Source: Bog-756 sp963812525 (GTDB taxonomy: Bacteria; Actinomycetota; Acidimicrobiia; Acidimicrobiales; RAAP-2). From it: a stretch of DNA of 64,000 nucleotides. The position numbers were made by a program, and so were the translations under genes. The stretch covers positions 558,001-622,000 of the forward strand of contig CAWEVL010000010.1 of NCBI GenBank assembly GCA_963812525.1, read 5' to 3'. Below, piece after piece: positions 8,878 to 17,533 of this stretch; position 1 is the stretch's first letter; each line of letters opens with the position of its first letter. The notes beneath the pieces were generated by a model. It did not search any database and was not told the DNA's origin. It saw nothing but the letters and a program-made list of their open reading frames with translations.

Positions 8878-9223
8878 GCGGAGGGCGCCGTCACCGAGCC
8901 CCGGTCCGTGGCCGCCGTCGGACCGAAGTTGTGGATGAGGACGTCGGCCGCGGCCAGCAACTGGTGCAGCTGCCGTCGGCCCGTCTCCGACGCCAGGTCG
9001 AGGACCACGCTCCGCTTGCTGCGGTTCCAGGTCAGGAAGGCCGGTGTGGCCCGTGCCGGGTCCCCGCCGGGCCGCTCCACCTTGACCACGTCGGCCCCGG
9101 CCTCGGCCAGCAGCAGGCGGCACCGGGCCGGCGAGCCCTCCGAGCAGTCGATGACCCGGATCCGTCGAGGATGCGCGCCCGCTCGACGTCGGAGACGACG
9201 GCGGACTGGTGCTGGTCGGGCAT
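8878..9223 (-). pseudogene. Decayed tandem copy of the CoA-transferase 5' end
   Basis: This stretch repeats the first ~350 bases of the neighbouring CoA-transferase gene (8499-8855) with close identity. The copy begins MPDQHQSAVVSDVERARILDG, like MPNQNQ...ARILDG in the intact gene. It shifts frame once or twice in the next 60 bases, then reads LLLAEAGADVVKVERPGG, 'TPAFLTWNRSKRSVVLDLAS' and ADVLIHNFGPTAA, and stops matching at the junction with the intact gene. Only the first domain's Rossmann part is present. It is non-functional by itself, but its end runs in frame into the intact gene. An unequal tandem duplication is the simplest origin. Confidence 0.85.
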
Positions 9224-9329
9224 GTACTGGTGGGCCCCGGTCGGCCACCGTACCCCCCGTCGTCCCTCCCCACTCCCGTGTGGGTCGGCGAGCCTGGACC
9301 CGGCCCGGGGGCGTGGGCCGCGCCCGGCT

Positions 9330-10932
9330 CAGGTGGAGGGCACGATGGTAGAGAGGTGGCCCCGGGGTCGTTGGCCACCACCGGCGATCGGCCCCCGGGG
9401 CCGACTGCACCCGGCCGCCCACCACGTCCACCTGGTAGCCGTCCGGATAGGCCGCCGTGGTGGGCACGAAGACCACGGTCGGCGCGTCGACCCGGGGTTC
9501 GGGCACGTAGAGCAGGTGGAACTCGCCGGTCCCGGGTTCGTAGGAGTACGAGACGGGGACGCCGGCCACCGCCTGGGGATAGGCACGGCTGAGGGCGGCG
9601 CCCGTCGGGGAGAGGGCGCCGTCCGCCCCGACCAGGGCCTCGGCCGAGCTCCCGGTCGGGTCGTCGTAGTACTTCCACTGCCAGTAGGTCCAGCCCAGCT
9701 GGAGCTCGTCGGCGATGGCCGTCAGCCGTTGCATGAGCGCCTCGCTGGTGGTGGCACCGAACTCACTCATGAACCAGGCCGGCCCCTCCGGCTGCTTGAC
9801 GCTGGCGATGTCGGGCCGCTCCTCGCTGCGGCGCTGCATGGTGTGCAGCTCCTGGAGGGCGCAGGCGTCCAGATCGGTGGGGTTGCCGGTGACCCCGCTC
9901 CGGAGTCCGCAGTAGTCGTGGAAGTTGAACACCAGGCCGGCGAAGTCCATCGGCCCGATGTCGTTGGCATGGTCCCTCGTGGCGTAGATGTCCGGCTCGA
10001 AGAAGACCAGCTTGTCCGGGGCCACCGTCCGGAGGGTGTCGATCAGCCCCACCGAGGGGTCATCGGCCGGGCAGGTGAGGACGGTGCCGTCGATGATGTT
10101 CCGGCCCGGGTCGGACGTCCCCGTGTACAGGCACTCGAGTCGGGCGGCACCTCGGGGGTGCCCGCCTGGAGGGTCTTGGTGAAGGGTTCGTTGATGGGGT
10201 CGAAACCCACCACCCACGGGTTGTCGCTGAAGTAGGCGGCCACCGCCCTCCACGAGCGGATGTACTCGCCTTGGAGGTCGCCGACCACGTCATTGGTCCA
10301 GAAGTGGCGGACCGAGGCGATCAGCGCCGGATCGTTGTACGTGTTCGACCACCGGCCGGGAAGCGTGCCGATGGGGTGGCCGTCGCTGCACACCGCCAGG
10401 ACGGCGCCCCCTCGCCCCGAACTCGGAGCTGTAGACGTCCTCGTGCATGTCGAGGAGCGTGTAGATATGGAACCGGCCCAGCAGGTCGACGGTCCGGGCC
10501 ACCCTGGCCAGATAGGCCGAGGCCACCCGGGCGTCGAACTGGTGGGGATCTCGCGGCGTGCCCGGAGTGCAGATCCCCGGGCTGTCGGGACCGAGGGTGC
10601 CGGGCTCCAGGCCCTGCCAGATGACCCCGAGGCGCACCACGTTGAAGCCGAGCAAGGCCATCCGGGCCGCGTCGGCCCGGGTGAAGCTCCACCCCTTGCC
10701 GGGATCGGCGTAGAGCTCGTAGGGGGCCCGCTTGTAGACGGCGTTGACGCCGTGCAGGAAGACCACCCGTCCGGCCCGGTCGGTGAGATAGGGCCCGCCC
10801 AGGGCGGACAGTGGGCCCCGTACCGCGACGTCTGAGCGGAGTAGGCGGCAGGACCGTGCCGGTGGAGGCCGCGTAGGCCCCGACGATGTCGAGCACAGTA
10901 AGGGCGACGACCACCCGTCGGAGACCCGGCAT
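9330..10932 (-). pseudogene. Secreted GH5 glycosidase (endoglycoceramidase-like), multiply frameshifted
   Basis: Pieces in different minus-strand frames join into one GH5 protein. They are a hydrophobic N-terminus (MPGLRRVVVALTVLDIVGAY), 'DRAGRVVFLHGVNAVYKR', FHIYTLLDMHEDVYSSEFG, 'HFWTNDVVGDLQGEYIRSW', VGFDPINEP with the acid/base Glu, and PAWFMSEFGATT with the nucleophile Glu. A C-terminal beta-rich segment (SYSYEPGTGEFHLLYVPEP) follows. Frame breaks are needed near 10835, twice near 10420, near 10140 and near 9390. The order and catalytic residues match actinobacterial endoglycoceramidase relatives that cut glycolipids outside the cell. With at least five breaks no full protein can be made as read. 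Confidence 0.8.
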
Positions 10933-10986
10933 GGGTGACGGGTAGGACCCGCCCCACACGGTCCGGCGCAGGCGCGGTCGGGACGC

Positions 10987-12729
10987 TCAGGCGGCCTGGC
11001 GCCCCCGCAGCACGCGGCCCGGCAGCGCCCCGGTCACCTCGTCGTGGTCGAGTACCTGCACGCCGCTCACGAACGTGGCCACGTAGCCGTCGGCCCGCTG
11101 CACCAGGCGTCCGGCGCCGCCGGGCAGGTCGCACACCTGCTCGGGATGGAGCAGGTGCAGCCGGTCGTGGTCGATGAGGTTGAGGTCGGCCTTCTGGCCC
11201 GGCGCGACCACGCCGCGGTCGACGAATCCATACAGTCGGGCCGGATCGTGGGTCAGGCGCCGCACCACCGTCTCCAGCGGAAGGGTGGGCCCTCGCCGAC
11301 GGTCCCGGGCCCAGTGGGTGAGCAGGTAGGTGGTCATACTGGCGTCGGACACCAGGCCGACATGGGCGCCGGCGTCACCGAGGCCCTGCACGCTGGAAGG
11401 GTCCAGCATCATGCGGTGCAGACCCTCGTAGGAGCCGCCGCCATAGTTCAGCAGCGGCAAAAGCAGGAACTCCCGGCCGTCGAAGTCGAGCAGGAGGTCG
11501 TAGGCCAGCTCCCAGACGTCGCGTCCCTCCCGACGGGCCCGCGCCGCCACGCTGGTCTCGGGGGCCGGCTCGTAGTCGAGGTCGGCCCCGAGCGGGAAGA
11601 GGTGCTCGAAGCCGCGGCGCCCGAATCGGTCCATGGCGAACGGGCCGCTCCGATCGGCGTGCTCCCTCAGGATCTGCTCTTTCACCTCCGTCCGCCGCAG
11701 TTCGACCAGTCGCCGGTCGAGCGGCAGGTCGGCCAGGGCGGCGTAGGTGGGCCGGTACCGGAACGGGTTGAGCCTGGACTGATGGCCCATCAGCACCCCG
11801 AAGCAGCGGGAGCCGACCTGGGGATGGATGCGTCCGCCCGCCGCGTTGGCGGCGTGGACCGCGTCGAACCACGGTTGCCAGTCCTCTGGCTCCGGGCCAC
11901 CCTGCTCCATGACCAGGAAGGTCACCGGCTGGCCGCTCCGGGCACCGAGACGGGTGATCCACGCCACCTCGTCGGCCATCGCCCCCCGGCTGTCCCCGGC
12001 CATCTCGCCGCCGACCCCGGCCGGCGTCAGCTGGAATACCCCGCCGCCGCCGGCCACCATGGCCTCCATCATGGCGGCGAGCTCGGCCTCCGGGGCGTAC
12101 GTGCCCGGGACCGGCCGGCCCCGGATGTCCCGATGGCCCGCCGTCCGGCCGGTGGCGAAGCCGACGGCGCCGGCCTCCATGGCACCCCGGACGATGTGGC
12201 TCATGGCCGCCAGCTCGTCGGCGGTGGCGTCCTCCAGGGCGCGTTCCCCCATGACGAAGGCCCGGACCGCGGCGTGGGGGACGTGGGCGGCCAGGTCCAT
12301 GCTCCTCCCCGAGCGTTCCAAGGCGTCGAGGTAGTCGGGGAAGGTCTCCCAGTCCCACCGGATCCCCTCGGAAAGGGCCGAGCCGGGAATGTCCTCGACC
12401 CCCTCCATGATCTCGATGAGGGCCTGGTGGCCCCCGGGCCGGGCCGGGGCGAAGCCGACGCCGCAGTTGCCCATCACCGCCGTGGTGACCCCGTTCCAGC
12501 ACGAGGGGGTCAGGTGGGGGTCCCAGGTCGCCTGACCGTCGAAGTGGGTGTGGATATCGACGAATCCGGGGGTGAGCACCAGTCCGTCGGCCTCGATCAC
12601 CCGGTGGGCCGTGCCCACGTCGGTCCCCACCTCGACGATGACAGCCCCCGAGACGGCCACGTCGAGGGGCCGCGGCGGCCCCCCGGTCCCGTCGACCACC
12701 GTGGCGCCCCGGATCACCAGGTCATGCAC
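10987..12729 (-). CDS. Amidohydrolase family 3, D-aminoacylase-like
   Basis: A 580-residue metal-dependent amidohydrolase. Near the N-terminus are LVIRGATVVDGTGGPPRPLD and the metal motif GFVDIHTHFDGQ (HxH). GVTTAVMGNCGVGFAP follows, and at the C-terminus SVQGLGDAGAHVGLVSDAS and DRGVVAPGQKADLNLIDHD; these are typical of N-acyl-D-amino-acid deacylases and relatives. The usual activity is removal of acyl groups from D-amino acids, but many family members are uncharacterised. The start is GTG 12729, preceded by GGAGGG seven bases upstream. It overlaps the upstream SRPBCC gene by eight bases, so translation is probably coupled. Confidence 0.85.
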   Translation of the reverse strand: MHDLVIRGATVVDGTGGPPRPLDVAVSGAVIVEVGTDVGTAHRVIEADGLVLTPGFVDIHTHFDGQATWDPHLTPSCWNGVTTAVMGNCGVGFAPARPGGHQALIEIMEGVEDIPGSALSEGIRWDWETFPDYLDALERSGRSMDLAAHVPHAAVRAFVMGERALEDATADELAAMSHIVRGAMEAGAVGFATGRTAGHRDIRGRPVPGTYAPEAELAAMMEAMVAGGGGVFQLTPAGVGGEMAGDSRGAMADEVAWITRLGARSGQPVTFLVMEQGGPEPEDWQPWFDAVHAANAAGGRIHPQVGSRCFGVLMGHQSRLNPFRYRPTYAALADLPLDRRLVELRRTEVKEQILREHADRSGPFAMDRFGRRGFEHLFPLGADLDYEPAPETSVAARARREGRDVWELAYDLLLDFDGREFLLLPLLNYGGGSYEGLHRMMLDPSSVQGLGDAGAHVGLVSDASMTTYLLTHWARDRRRGPTLPLETVVRRLTHDPARLYGFVDRGVVAPGQKADLNLIDHDRLHLLHPEQVCDLPGGAGRLVQRADGYVATFVSGVQVLDHDEVTGALPGRVLRGRQAA

Positions 12730-13249
12730 GGGGTGGCCCTCCGACGCCGTCCGAGGTGGGGACCGGGCCCACGGTGCCGACATGGCCCAGCAGCGTCCGG
12801 TACAGGCGTTCGTTGTCCCGGGAGATGAATCGGTGCACCCGGCGCTCGAACAGGGCCCGAAGGACGGGGTTGACGGCCTCGTAGCGCTCCACGAACGTCA
12901 GCTGCGTGCCCCCGTCAGGGCGCTCTTCGAGCTGGTGCCACCCGTCCATCGCCGCCCACAGCGGCTTGCACACCCCGCGGTAGCTGGCGTACTCGTGCAC
13001 CCGGACCTCGGTGACCACCTCCCACGAGCGGGCCACCCCTCCGGTGCCGAGCCATCGGGGCACGGCGAACTGGCACGTGCGGACCAGCCCCTGGCCGTGC
13101 TCGTCACCTTCCACCAGGATCTCCATCCGGCCGCCGGGATAGGTGACGACCCGTGGCGTCGTGGCCCCCGGAGGCGGTGGCGCGTGGAACAGGGCCCAGA
13201 CGTGGCGAGGCGGTGCATCCACGGTGAACGTGGTCTCGAAGCGCTGCAC
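12722..13249 (-). CDS. SRPBCC / polyketide-cyclase-like lipid-binding protein
   Basis: A 175-residue START-like (helix-grip) protein. The N-terminus MQRFETTFTVDAPPRHVWAL is the classic first strand and helix. 'GMEV'-type middle strands follow (VVTEVRVHEYASYRGVC, GTQLTFVERYEAVNPVLRAL), with the long C-terminal helix 'RRVHRFISRDNERLYRTLL'. Such proteins bind hydrophobic ligands or act as small cyclases or aromatases. The start is GTG 13249 behind GAGAGGAGG. Its 3' end overlaps the amidohydrolase start by eight bases, so the two form an operon. Confidence 0.8.
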   Translation of the reverse strand: MQRFETTFTVDAPPRHVWALFHAPPPPGATTPRVVTYPGGRMEILVEGDEHGQGLVRTCQFAVPRWLGTGGVARSWEVVTEVRVHEYASYRGVCKPLWAAMDGWHQLEERPDGGTQLTFVERYEAVNPVLRALFERRVHRFISRDNERLYRTLLGHVGTVGPVPTSDGVGGPPRA

Positions 13250-13339
13250 GGGCGCCTCCTCTCCGGCGGGGCGGAGCGCCCCCCGGCCCCGTAACCTACC
13301 CGTCGGGCCGAGGGTCGTCCCGGCCGGTCGACCGCCGAC

Positions 13340-14155
13340 CTAGGGAGTCGGCAGGAAGTCGAGCAGGAGGGCGTTGATGCCCTCGGGGTCGTCGAGGGTC
13401 ACCCAGTGGCCGAGGCCGTCCAGCCGCTCGTAGCGCCAGGGCCCGGTCACGAACTCGGCTGAACCGACCATCTGCTGCTCGGTGAGGGCGAAGTCGGCAC
13501 TCCCCCACACCCCGAGGGTCGGGGCCTGGACGGGCGGAAACTCGATGGCCGGCTGGACCAGTGAGGAGGGCGGCACGTTGGCCCGGTACCAATTGAGCCC
13601 CGCGGTCAGGGCGCCCGGCTGGCGGAGCCGAGGGATGACCGTGTCGAGATCCGGGTGGGCCGACCACGCCCGCAGGTTCTCGAACCCGTCCGTCGAGAGC
13701 CACTCCTCGGCGATCCCCTCGAACTGGAAGAGCAGCATGTACCAGCTCTTCTCCCGCTGGGGGAACCCGGCTCGGATGAACGCCGAGGGGTGCCCCACAC
13801 TGAGGCAGGCCAGGTGGTCCACCCGGTCGGGCACGAAGGCACCGAGCGCCCAGGCCAGGGCCGCCCCCCAATCGTGCCCGACGACGTGGGCCCGGCCGAT
13901 CCCGAGGTGGTCGAGCACGCCCTGCACGTCCCCGACCAACGAGATGAGGTTGTAGGCGTCCACGCCGTCCGGTCTGTCCGACGCACCGAACCCGCGCAGA
14001 TCGGGAGCGATGACCCGGTACCCGGCACCGACCAGCGCGGGGATCTGGTGTCGCCAGACGTCGTGGGTGTCAGGCCAGCCATGAAGCAGGACGACAGGCG
14101 GGCCGTCCCCCTCGACGGTCACGTCCAGTCCGACTCCTTCGGTTTCGATGCGCAT
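13340..14155 (-). CDS. Alpha/beta hydrolase, epoxide-hydrolase-like
   Basis: A 271-residue alpha/beta hydrolase. It shows the oxyanion motif LLHGWPDTHDVWRHQIP, the nucleophile elbow VVGHDWGAALAW with Asp in the Gly-x-Asp-x-Gly slot, and the C-terminal His in LDGLGHWVTLDDPE. An Asp nucleophile plus HGWPD is characteristic of epoxide hydrolases and haloalkane dehalogenases. 'GVWGSADFALTEQQM' gives the usual acid region. The start is ATG 14155 behind GGGGAGGACCC. It lies between a SRPBCC/amidohydrolase pair and a TetR regulator on the same strand. Epoxide hydrolysis is more likely than dehalogenation but is unproven. Confidence 0.85.
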   Translation of the reverse strand: MRIETEGVGLDVTVEGDGPPVVLLHGWPDTHDVWRHQIPALVGAGYRVIAPDLRGFGASDRPDGVDAYNLISLVGDVQGVLDHLGIGRAHVVGHDWGAALAWALGAFVPDRVDHLACLSVGHPSAFIRAGFPQREKSWYMLLFQFEGIAEEWLSTDGFENLRAWSAHPDLDTVIPRLRQPGALTAGLNWYRANVPPSSLVQPAIEFPPVQAPTLGVWGSADFALTEQQMVGSAEFVTGPWRYERLDGLGHWVTLDDPEGINALLLDFLPTP

Positions 14156-14236
14156 GGGTCCTCCCCTTGGTCGATCGGTCGGGGTCCTGACGGGCGCCCC
14201 GCCGGCGCCCTCCCCGGTGGGCGCAGGGGATCGGGA

Positions 14237-14881
14237 TCAGGGAGCGAGCAGGGTGGCCAGGGTGTCGGTGAGCATGGACCGGGTGTCCGACGGCGTGAGG
14301 TCGAGGTGGAGTCGGCAGTGGTCGAGGGACTCGAACTGGGTGAGTGTGTCGACGGCGGCCACCCGGGACCGTCGGGTCACGGCGTCGAGCGGACCGAGCT
14401 CCGGGGCGAAGTGCCGTTCGACCTGGTCGTGCAGTGCGGCCCTGGTCACCTCCAGCTGACGGCGGACGACATCGTCGAAGGTGGCCCGCATCCTGGTGGC
14501 CCGGGCGGTGGCCGCCACGGCGTCGTACAGCCGGAGGCGCACCGTCACGAAGCGATCGATCCGTTCGACCCGGTCGCCCTGGCCGATGGCGGGAATCCGG
14601 AACAGGGGCAGGACCTTCTCCACGTGCCGCTCGATGGCGGCTCGCGACAGCGCGTCGCGGTCCTCGAAGTAGCGGTAGACCGAGCGGGCGGACAACCCGA
14701 CCCGCAGCGCCACCTCCTCGGGGCCCGGTGACAGGTTGTCCTCCGAGAACAGCGCCAGCACGGCGTCGAGGACCGCGTTCCGATTGCGGTCCCGGATGGC
14801 CGAGCGGCCGTCCACCAGGGCGGGCTCGGGAGCCGGGGTCGGTCGGTGGCCGTCGTCCGGCCCGCTCGAGGCCCCGGTCAC
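14237..14881 (-). CDS. TetR-family transcriptional regulator
   Basis: A TetR-type protein whose HTH reads NAVLDAVLALFSEDN...EEVALRVGLSARSVYRYFEDRDALSRAAIERH. The C-terminal ligand domain is helical and has no clear family. An in-frame GTG at 14974 would lengthen the protein, but it lies inside a perfect inverted repeat (14955-14975) that looks like an operator. GTG 14881 has GGAG seven bases upstream and is preferred, giving 214 residues. The gene follows the acyl-CoA ligase and precedes the alpha/beta hydrolase on the same strand, so it may govern both. Confidence 0.85.
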   Translation of the reverse strand: MTGASSGPDDGHRPTPAPEPALVDGRSAIRDRNRNAVLDAVLALFSEDNLSPGPEEVALRVGLSARSVYRYFEDRDALSRAAIERHVEKVLPLFRIPAIGQGDRVERIDRFVTVRLRLYDAVAATARATRMRATFDDVVRRQLEVTRAALHDQVERHFAPELGPLDAVTRRSRVAAVDTLTQFESLDHCRLHLDLTPSDTRSMLTDTLATLLAP

Positions 14882-14954
14882 GGGGCTGGCTCCGTTGTCC
14901 AGAAGTGGATGAGATCGACCTCGAACACTTCGGCGGTCCCTCCCTGCAGGAGCG

Positions 14955-14975
14955 AGTGTCAGTGACCGTGACACT
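14955..14975. promoter_or_regulatory. Candidate TetR operator, 7-7-7 inverted repeat
   Basis: AGTGTCA (14955-14961), a seven-base spacer and TGACACT (14969-14975) form a perfect palindrome with centres one helical turn and a half apart. It lies ~75 bases upstream of the preferred TetR start at 14881, the typical place for autoregulation. Confidence 0.5.
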
Positions 14976-15069
14976 TCTCACCAGGCCACCGTACCCGCTC
15001 GGCTCGGGACCGGCCACCCTCGGCCGGCGCCCGGTCCGGCCGCCCCGGTCCGGGGGTGGGTCCGCCGGG

Positions 15070-16677
15070 TCAGCCGTCCTCGGCCGAGGCCGGGAGCCGC
15101 CCGTCGGCCATGGACCGGAGCTGGTTCTTGGCCACCTTGTCCAGCGTCGCCTTGGGGAACTCGTCGACCACGTACACGGCCCGGGGCACCTTGAAATCGG
15201 CCAGGTTGGCCGCGCACTGCTCGATGATGGCCTTCTCGAGGAGGCCGTCGTCGGCCTCGGCCGCCGGTCCCCTGACGACGAAGACCACCGGCACCTCGTT
15301 GAGCATGGGATGGGACTGGGCCACCACCGCCACGTCGGCCAAGCCGGGTACCTGACGGCACACATCCTCCACCTCCCGGGCGGACACGTTCTCGCCGCCC
15401 ACCTTCAACACGTCTCCGTCCCGGTCGCAGTAGACGTAGTTGCCCCCGTCGGCCAGTCGGACGATGTCCCCGGTCTTGAACCATCCGTCCTCGGTGAAGC
15501 TCTTGGCCATGGCCTCGGGATTGTCGTAGTACTCGTAGAACAGCTGGATCCCCCGGGTCCCCCGGACCCACAGTTCGCCCGGCTGCCCGTCCCGGCACAC
15601 GTCGCCGGTGTCGCGGTCGACGAGCAACAGCTCGTAACCCGCGGTGGGCTTGCCCATCGACCCCTTGGGCACCATCCGCCCGGGATTGTCGTTGGTGGCG
15701 TGGATGACCGTCTCGGTCATCCCGTAGGCCGGTACCACCCGGAAGCCCAGCCACTGTTCCAGCTCGGGGACGATGAGCCCGAACACCCCCACCTTCACCG
15801 AGTGCTCCGGGATGGGTTGGCCGGCCACCGTGTTGTAGACGAAGGGGATGAGGGAGAGGTGGGTCACCTGGTGCTTGACCACCACCTCCCAGAACCGCGA
15901 CGCCGAGAACTTGGGCTGGAGGACGACCGTCCCCCCGACCCCCAACGTCGTCCAGAACGACCAGCTCTGGGCGTTCACGTGGAAGAAGGGCAGGAACACC
16001 AGGTAGGTGTCGTCATGCCCCATGGAGATGTTGGTCGGACCGACCCGCCCGGCCCACAGGGCGTTGGCGTGGGTGTGGACCACCGCCTTGGGCTGCGATG
16101 TGGTGCCCGAGGTGAACAGGATGCCCACCGGGGCCATGGGCTCGGGCTCCCGCTCGACGAGATCGTCGGCCGATCCGTAGAGGGTGTCGAACCGGTCCTT
16201 CCCGTGGGCGGCCTGCTCGGCGGTGGCCGGGTCGCCGCTGTTGTCCACGGTGACCACCGTCCAACCCAGCCCGGGGCCCGCCTCGGCGACCAGACCGGCG
16301 TACTGGGGTTGGGTGACCGCGCCCACACATCCGGTCTTGGAGATGAAGAACTCGAGCTCGGCCCGGACCGACCGGGTATTGGTGGTCACCCCCACGGCGC
16401 CCAGGGTGGCGCAGGCGTACCAGGCCACCACCATCTCAGGACAGTTGTCCGCGTGGATCAGGACCTTGTCACCCCGGGTCACCCCCCGGCCGGCCAGGCC
16501 CACCGCCACCCGTCGGACATCCAACCAGAACTCGGCGTAGGTCCACCGGGTGGTGTCCCCGCTTCGGGGCTCCCAGACGAGGAAGGTCTTGTCGGGCTGC
16601 CTCTCGGCCCAGGAGCGCAACAGCCAGGGGATGTCCTGGCCCGCGAACTGGAACGCTACTGCCGACTGCTCATCCAT
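15070..16677 (-). CDS. Acyl-CoA synthetase (AMP-forming, FadD-like)
   Basis: A 535-residue class I adenylate-forming enzyme. The P-loop reads ILFTSGTTSQPKAVVHTH, the A5 motif VVPAYGMTETVIHATND, and the hinge and acceptor region 'GWFKTGDIVRLADGGNYVY' then DVLKVGGENVSAREVE. The catalytic Lys lies in FPKATLDKVAKNQL near the C-terminus. It would activate a carboxylic acid to its CoA thioester through an acyl-AMP. It resembles crotonobetaine/carnitine-CoA ligase-type members. It is followed on the same strand by TetR. The substrate cannot be read from sequence. Confidence 0.9.
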   Translation of the reverse strand: MDEQSAVAFQFAGQDIPWLLRSWAERQPDKTFLVWEPRSGDTTRWTYAEFWLDVRRVAVGLAGRGVTRGDKVLIHADNCPEMVVAWYACATLGAVGVTTNTRSVRAELEFFISKTGCVGAVTQPQYAGLVAEAGPGLGWTVVTVDNSGDPATAEQAAHGKDRFDTLYGSADDLVEREPEPMAPVGILFTSGTTSQPKAVVHTHANALWAGRVGPTNISMGHDDTYLVFLPFFHVNAQSWSFWTTLGVGGTVVLQPKFSASRFWEVVVKHQVTHLSLIPFVYNTVAGQPIPEHSVKVGVFGLIVPELEQWLGFRVVPAYGMTETVIHATNDNPGRMVPKGSMGKPTAGYELLLVDRDTGDVCRDGQPGELWVRGTRGIQLFYEYYDNPEAMAKSFTEDGWFKTGDIVRLADGGNYVYCDRDGDVLKVGGENVSAREVEDVCRQVPGLADVAVVAQSHPMLNEVPVVFVVRGPAAEADDGLLEKAIIEQCAANLADFKVPRAVYVVDEFPKATLDKVAKNQLRSMADGRLPASAEDG

Positions 16678-16936
16678 GGGCTTCGACTCCTCTGCGACCG
16701 GTCGTCCGACGAACCCGCCTGAGGGCCCGTCCTGCTCCTCCCGTTCCTACCATCCCCGACCCCGTCCCCGGGCGGGCGGGTGTCGCGGCCTGCGGTGACG
16801 CGACCGGGCGCCCCTGGTGACGGAGAACTCCGGGCCGTGTCACGACCCGGCGGCGAGCCGGGCGTTACCATTGTGGAGACAAGCGCAGACCACTCCGGCT
16901 GCTCCAGTCGGAGTGCCTCCCAGCCGAAAAGATCCT

Positions 16937-17440
16937 ATGTTCCAGCAGCTCCTGGTAGCGATCGACGACACCGACTCGGCCCCGGTGGCTCTGAGCTTCA
17001 CCACCGCGCTGGCCCGAGGTGGGAACTCGTCGGTGCACGTGGTCCACGTCAACCGACTGGTGGTCGGCGGGCGGGGGCTGACCGAACGCAGTGATGCAGC
17101 CGCCACCGCACTCGTCGACGCGGCCGTCCTGCAACTCCTCGAACAGGGCGTCACCGCCACCGGCTCGGTGGCCCGGGCCACCTCCTTCACCATCGGTCAG
17201 GTGGTCGCGGACGCCGCACGGGCCCGGCGGTGCGACGCCATCGTCATCGGCTCGTCGCGCCGGGTCGGCCGGTACCGGCTGGTCCGGCCGTTCGGCCGCG
17301 GCACCCGCGAGCGGATCGTCCGTCACACCGCCCTTCCGGTGCTGACGGCGCCGTCACCGTTGCAGGTCCCCCGCGGACGTCAGTGGCCCAGCGGGAGCTC
17401 GGCACGACGGAGCCGCACCGGCGACCCGGCGGTGCGCTGA
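16937..17440 (+). CDS. Universal stress protein, single UspA domain
   Basis: A 167-residue UspA-fold protein: FQQLLVAIDDTDSAPVALSF at the start, a central VVHVNRLVVGG strand, and CDAIVIGSSRRVGRYRLVRP near the end. The ATP-binding consensus G-x2-G-x9-G-S/T is imperfect here (GSSRRVGRYRLVRPFGRGT). The last ~30 residues are an Arg/Ser-rich tail. ATG 16937 is chosen because homology begins there. The 16678-16936 stretch upstream has no gene I can support. Confidence 0.8.
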   Translation: MFQQLLVAIDDTDSAPVALSFTTALARGGNSSVHVVHVNRLVVGGRGLTERSDAAATALVDAAVLQLLEQGVTATGSVARATSFTIGQVVADAARARRCDAIVIGSSRRVGRYRLVRPFGRGTRERIVRHTALPVLTAPSPLQVPRGRQWPSGSSARRSRTGDPAVR

Positions 17441-17533
17441 GCCACCGGCGGCGGGGGCTTGCCCGAGCTCATCGGCGGACGGCGGTGGTCGGACCGTTGA
17501 CGGCCCCGGCGCCTCCGTGTTACGACGCAGGCC

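Noticed and set aside
6528..10253. A single 1241-residue minus-strand protein
   Set aside because: The open frame joins a GH5 fragment, a decayed CoA-transferase copy and the intact CoA-transferase; homology breaks at each junction and ATG 8855 gives a complete protein.
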